DNA from: Comamonas phosphati
Lineage (GTDB): Bacteria; Pseudomonadota; Gammaproteobacteria; Burkholderiales; Burkholderiaceae_C
Direction: 5' to 3'
Assembly (NCBI RefSeq): GCF_014637085.1
Contig: NZ_BMEU01000001.1
Span: 302,949 to 366,948 of the forward strand
Length of the DNA: 64,000 nt
Each line of letters begins with the position of its first letter. Within the stretch, counting starts at the first letter, position 1. The notes under the pieces were generated by a model. That model made no database searches. It had not been told where the DNA came from and saw only the letters and a list, made by a program, of their open reading frames with translations. Both the position numbers and the translations under genes were made by a program. This document shows, in pieces, positions 63,461 to 64,000 of the stretch.

Positions 63461-63880
63461 ATGTTTGCCCCGACCCTGCAATCCCAGTTCCGAAATCGAA
63501 CCCTGGCCTCCAGAATCATGCTCGCCACATTTGTCCAGGCCGTGAGCTTGGCTGGCGCCTTTGCTGCGTCTGGCCATGGCGAGCTCAGCGGCTCGCAGAT
63601 CCGCGCCGCCATCGTCGGCAAGTACGTGACCGACGAACATCATTGGGGACACAAGTATTTCCCTGGCGGGCGTGTCGAGCGACTGGAGAACGAGCGATTG
63701 AAGTCAGCGCGCTGGTCCATCAAGAACGACCGGCTGTGCTTGCTGCAACCGGAGATCAGCAAGGACGAACCGATCTGCTACCGCGTCGTGCGCGATGGGC
63801 GAGAACTGCAATATCTGGACGACAGCAGCTTTGTGGTGTTCCGCGGCCTGGTGCGGCCCATGCCCAGGCGCGAACCGTGA
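63461..63880 (+). CDS. Small secreted protein of the chromate operon, unknown function
   Basis: A 139-residue protein with a basic, long signal-peptide-like N-terminus (hydrophobic IMLATFVQAVSLAGAFAASG near 30-48). The mature part has LSGSQIRAAIVGKYVTDEHH near 52, LCLLQPEISKDEPICYRVV with two cysteines that may pair, and YLDDSSFVVFRGLVR at the end. The start ATG 63461 has GGAG six bases upstream. It is 20 bases after the ChrB_C gene. Family not recognised; a role in chromate or oxidative stress is only suggested by position. Confidence 0.75.
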   Translation: MFAPTLQSQFRNRTLASRIMLATFVQAVSLAGAFAASGHGELSGSQIRAAIVGKYVTDEHHWGHKYFPGGRVERLENERLKSARWSIKNDRLCLLQPEISKDEPICYRVVRDGRELQYLDDSSFVVFRGLVRPMPRREP

Positions 63881-63895
63881 GCGGCGGGGCGGCTA

Positions 63896-64000
63896 GGGCC
63901 TGTCATCAATCAATCTCCCCTTTGGACTTGAAGGCCAAAGGCCCGAACCCAGGTGAAGTGGTATGACCAGAAGATATGCCATTGGCGATGGCCCATGGGA
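63896..64000 (+). mobile_element. Left end of an IS5-family insertion sequence (truncated by window)
   Basis: Directly after the chr genes, GGGCCTGTCATCAATC (from 63896, flanked by CTA) looks like a terminal inverted repeat, and 67 bases later a transposase frame opens. The right end is outside the window, so the match of inverted repeats and any target duplication cannot be seen. Confidence 0.55.
63963..64000 (+). CDS. IS5-family transposase, N-terminus only
   Basis: The ATG at 63963 opens MTRRYAIGDGPW and runs off the window. This start closely resembles IS5-family (IS427 group) transposases, which begin M(T/S)RRYA..D..WERI. GGTGAAG lies a few bases upstream. Only 12 residues are visible, so the family call is provisional. 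Confidence 0.55.
   Translation, partial: MTRRYAIGDGPW

Overview
The window is a GC-rich, gene-dense chromosomal segment that looks like a betaproteobacterium of the Comamonadaceae (Comamonas, Delftia or a close relative). This rests on the gene order gntR / sdhC-sdhD-sdhA-sdhB-sdhE-gltA divergent from mdh, on the fusion-type RibBX, on tight ATGA overlaps, and on three copies of a GC-rich intergenic repeat of the kind I associate with this family. The species call is an inference from content; no 16S gene is present. I found no tRNA, rRNA or CRISPR array.

Region 1 to 7.5 kb: the 3' end of an M20 amidohydrolase, a TRIC-type membrane protein, a formaldehyde detoxification pair (frmA, fghA) divergent from a GlxA-type AraC regulator, a small XRE regulator, an RhlE-type RNA helicase and a quinone oxidoreductase-like dehydrogenase. 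Region 7.5 to 20 kb is a TCA-cycle block. gltA, sdhE, sdhB, sdhA, sdhD and sdhC form one minus-strand operon. A GntR regulator follows, then the divergent plus-strand run mdh, tam (trans-aconitate methyltransferase), a CitE-like lyase, a Lys/Ala-rich secreted protein and acnB. The gntR/mdh gap carries overlapping promoter-like elements around a perfect 12-bp palindrome.

Region 20 to 26.7 kb: a MctP-like symporter with its DUF3311 partner, a YhhQ-type queuosine-precursor transporter, a SWIM/SNF2 helicase and bacterioferritin. Region 26.8 to 37 kb is catabolic. aliA, aliB, badI and badH (cyclohexanecarboxylate to pimelyl-CoA) are divergent from a badR-like MarR gene, and no badK hydratase lies nearby. 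Beside it is a LysR-controlled acyl-CoA dehydrogenase / tctC / CoA-transferase unit. acnA follows at 37 to 40 kb.

Region 40 to 60.7 kb: DUF4337, an isolated GlmM-like mutase after an AT-rich 520-bp gap, an orphan ParB-like protein, trhP, a receiver-EAL protein with a damaged EAL motif, ybgC-tolQ-tolR-tolA (no tolB-pal downstream), an aminotransferase, ribBX-ribH-nusB, a 2Fe-2S ferredoxin, an SDR, gshA, a chemotaxis receptor and rbgA. A 669-bp noncoding gap at 53.8 to 54.4 kb holds three copies of a spaced two-part motif (a 13-mer, exactly 27 bases, then a DnaA-box-like 9-mer). This is the least explained structure in the window.

Region 60.7 to 64 kb is a chromate-resistance block: chrB behind a near-palindromic operator candidate, chrA, a stand-alone ChrB C-terminal-domain protein and a small secreted protein. 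It ends at what looks like the left end of an IS5-family element that runs off the window, which suggests mobile or recently acquired DNA.
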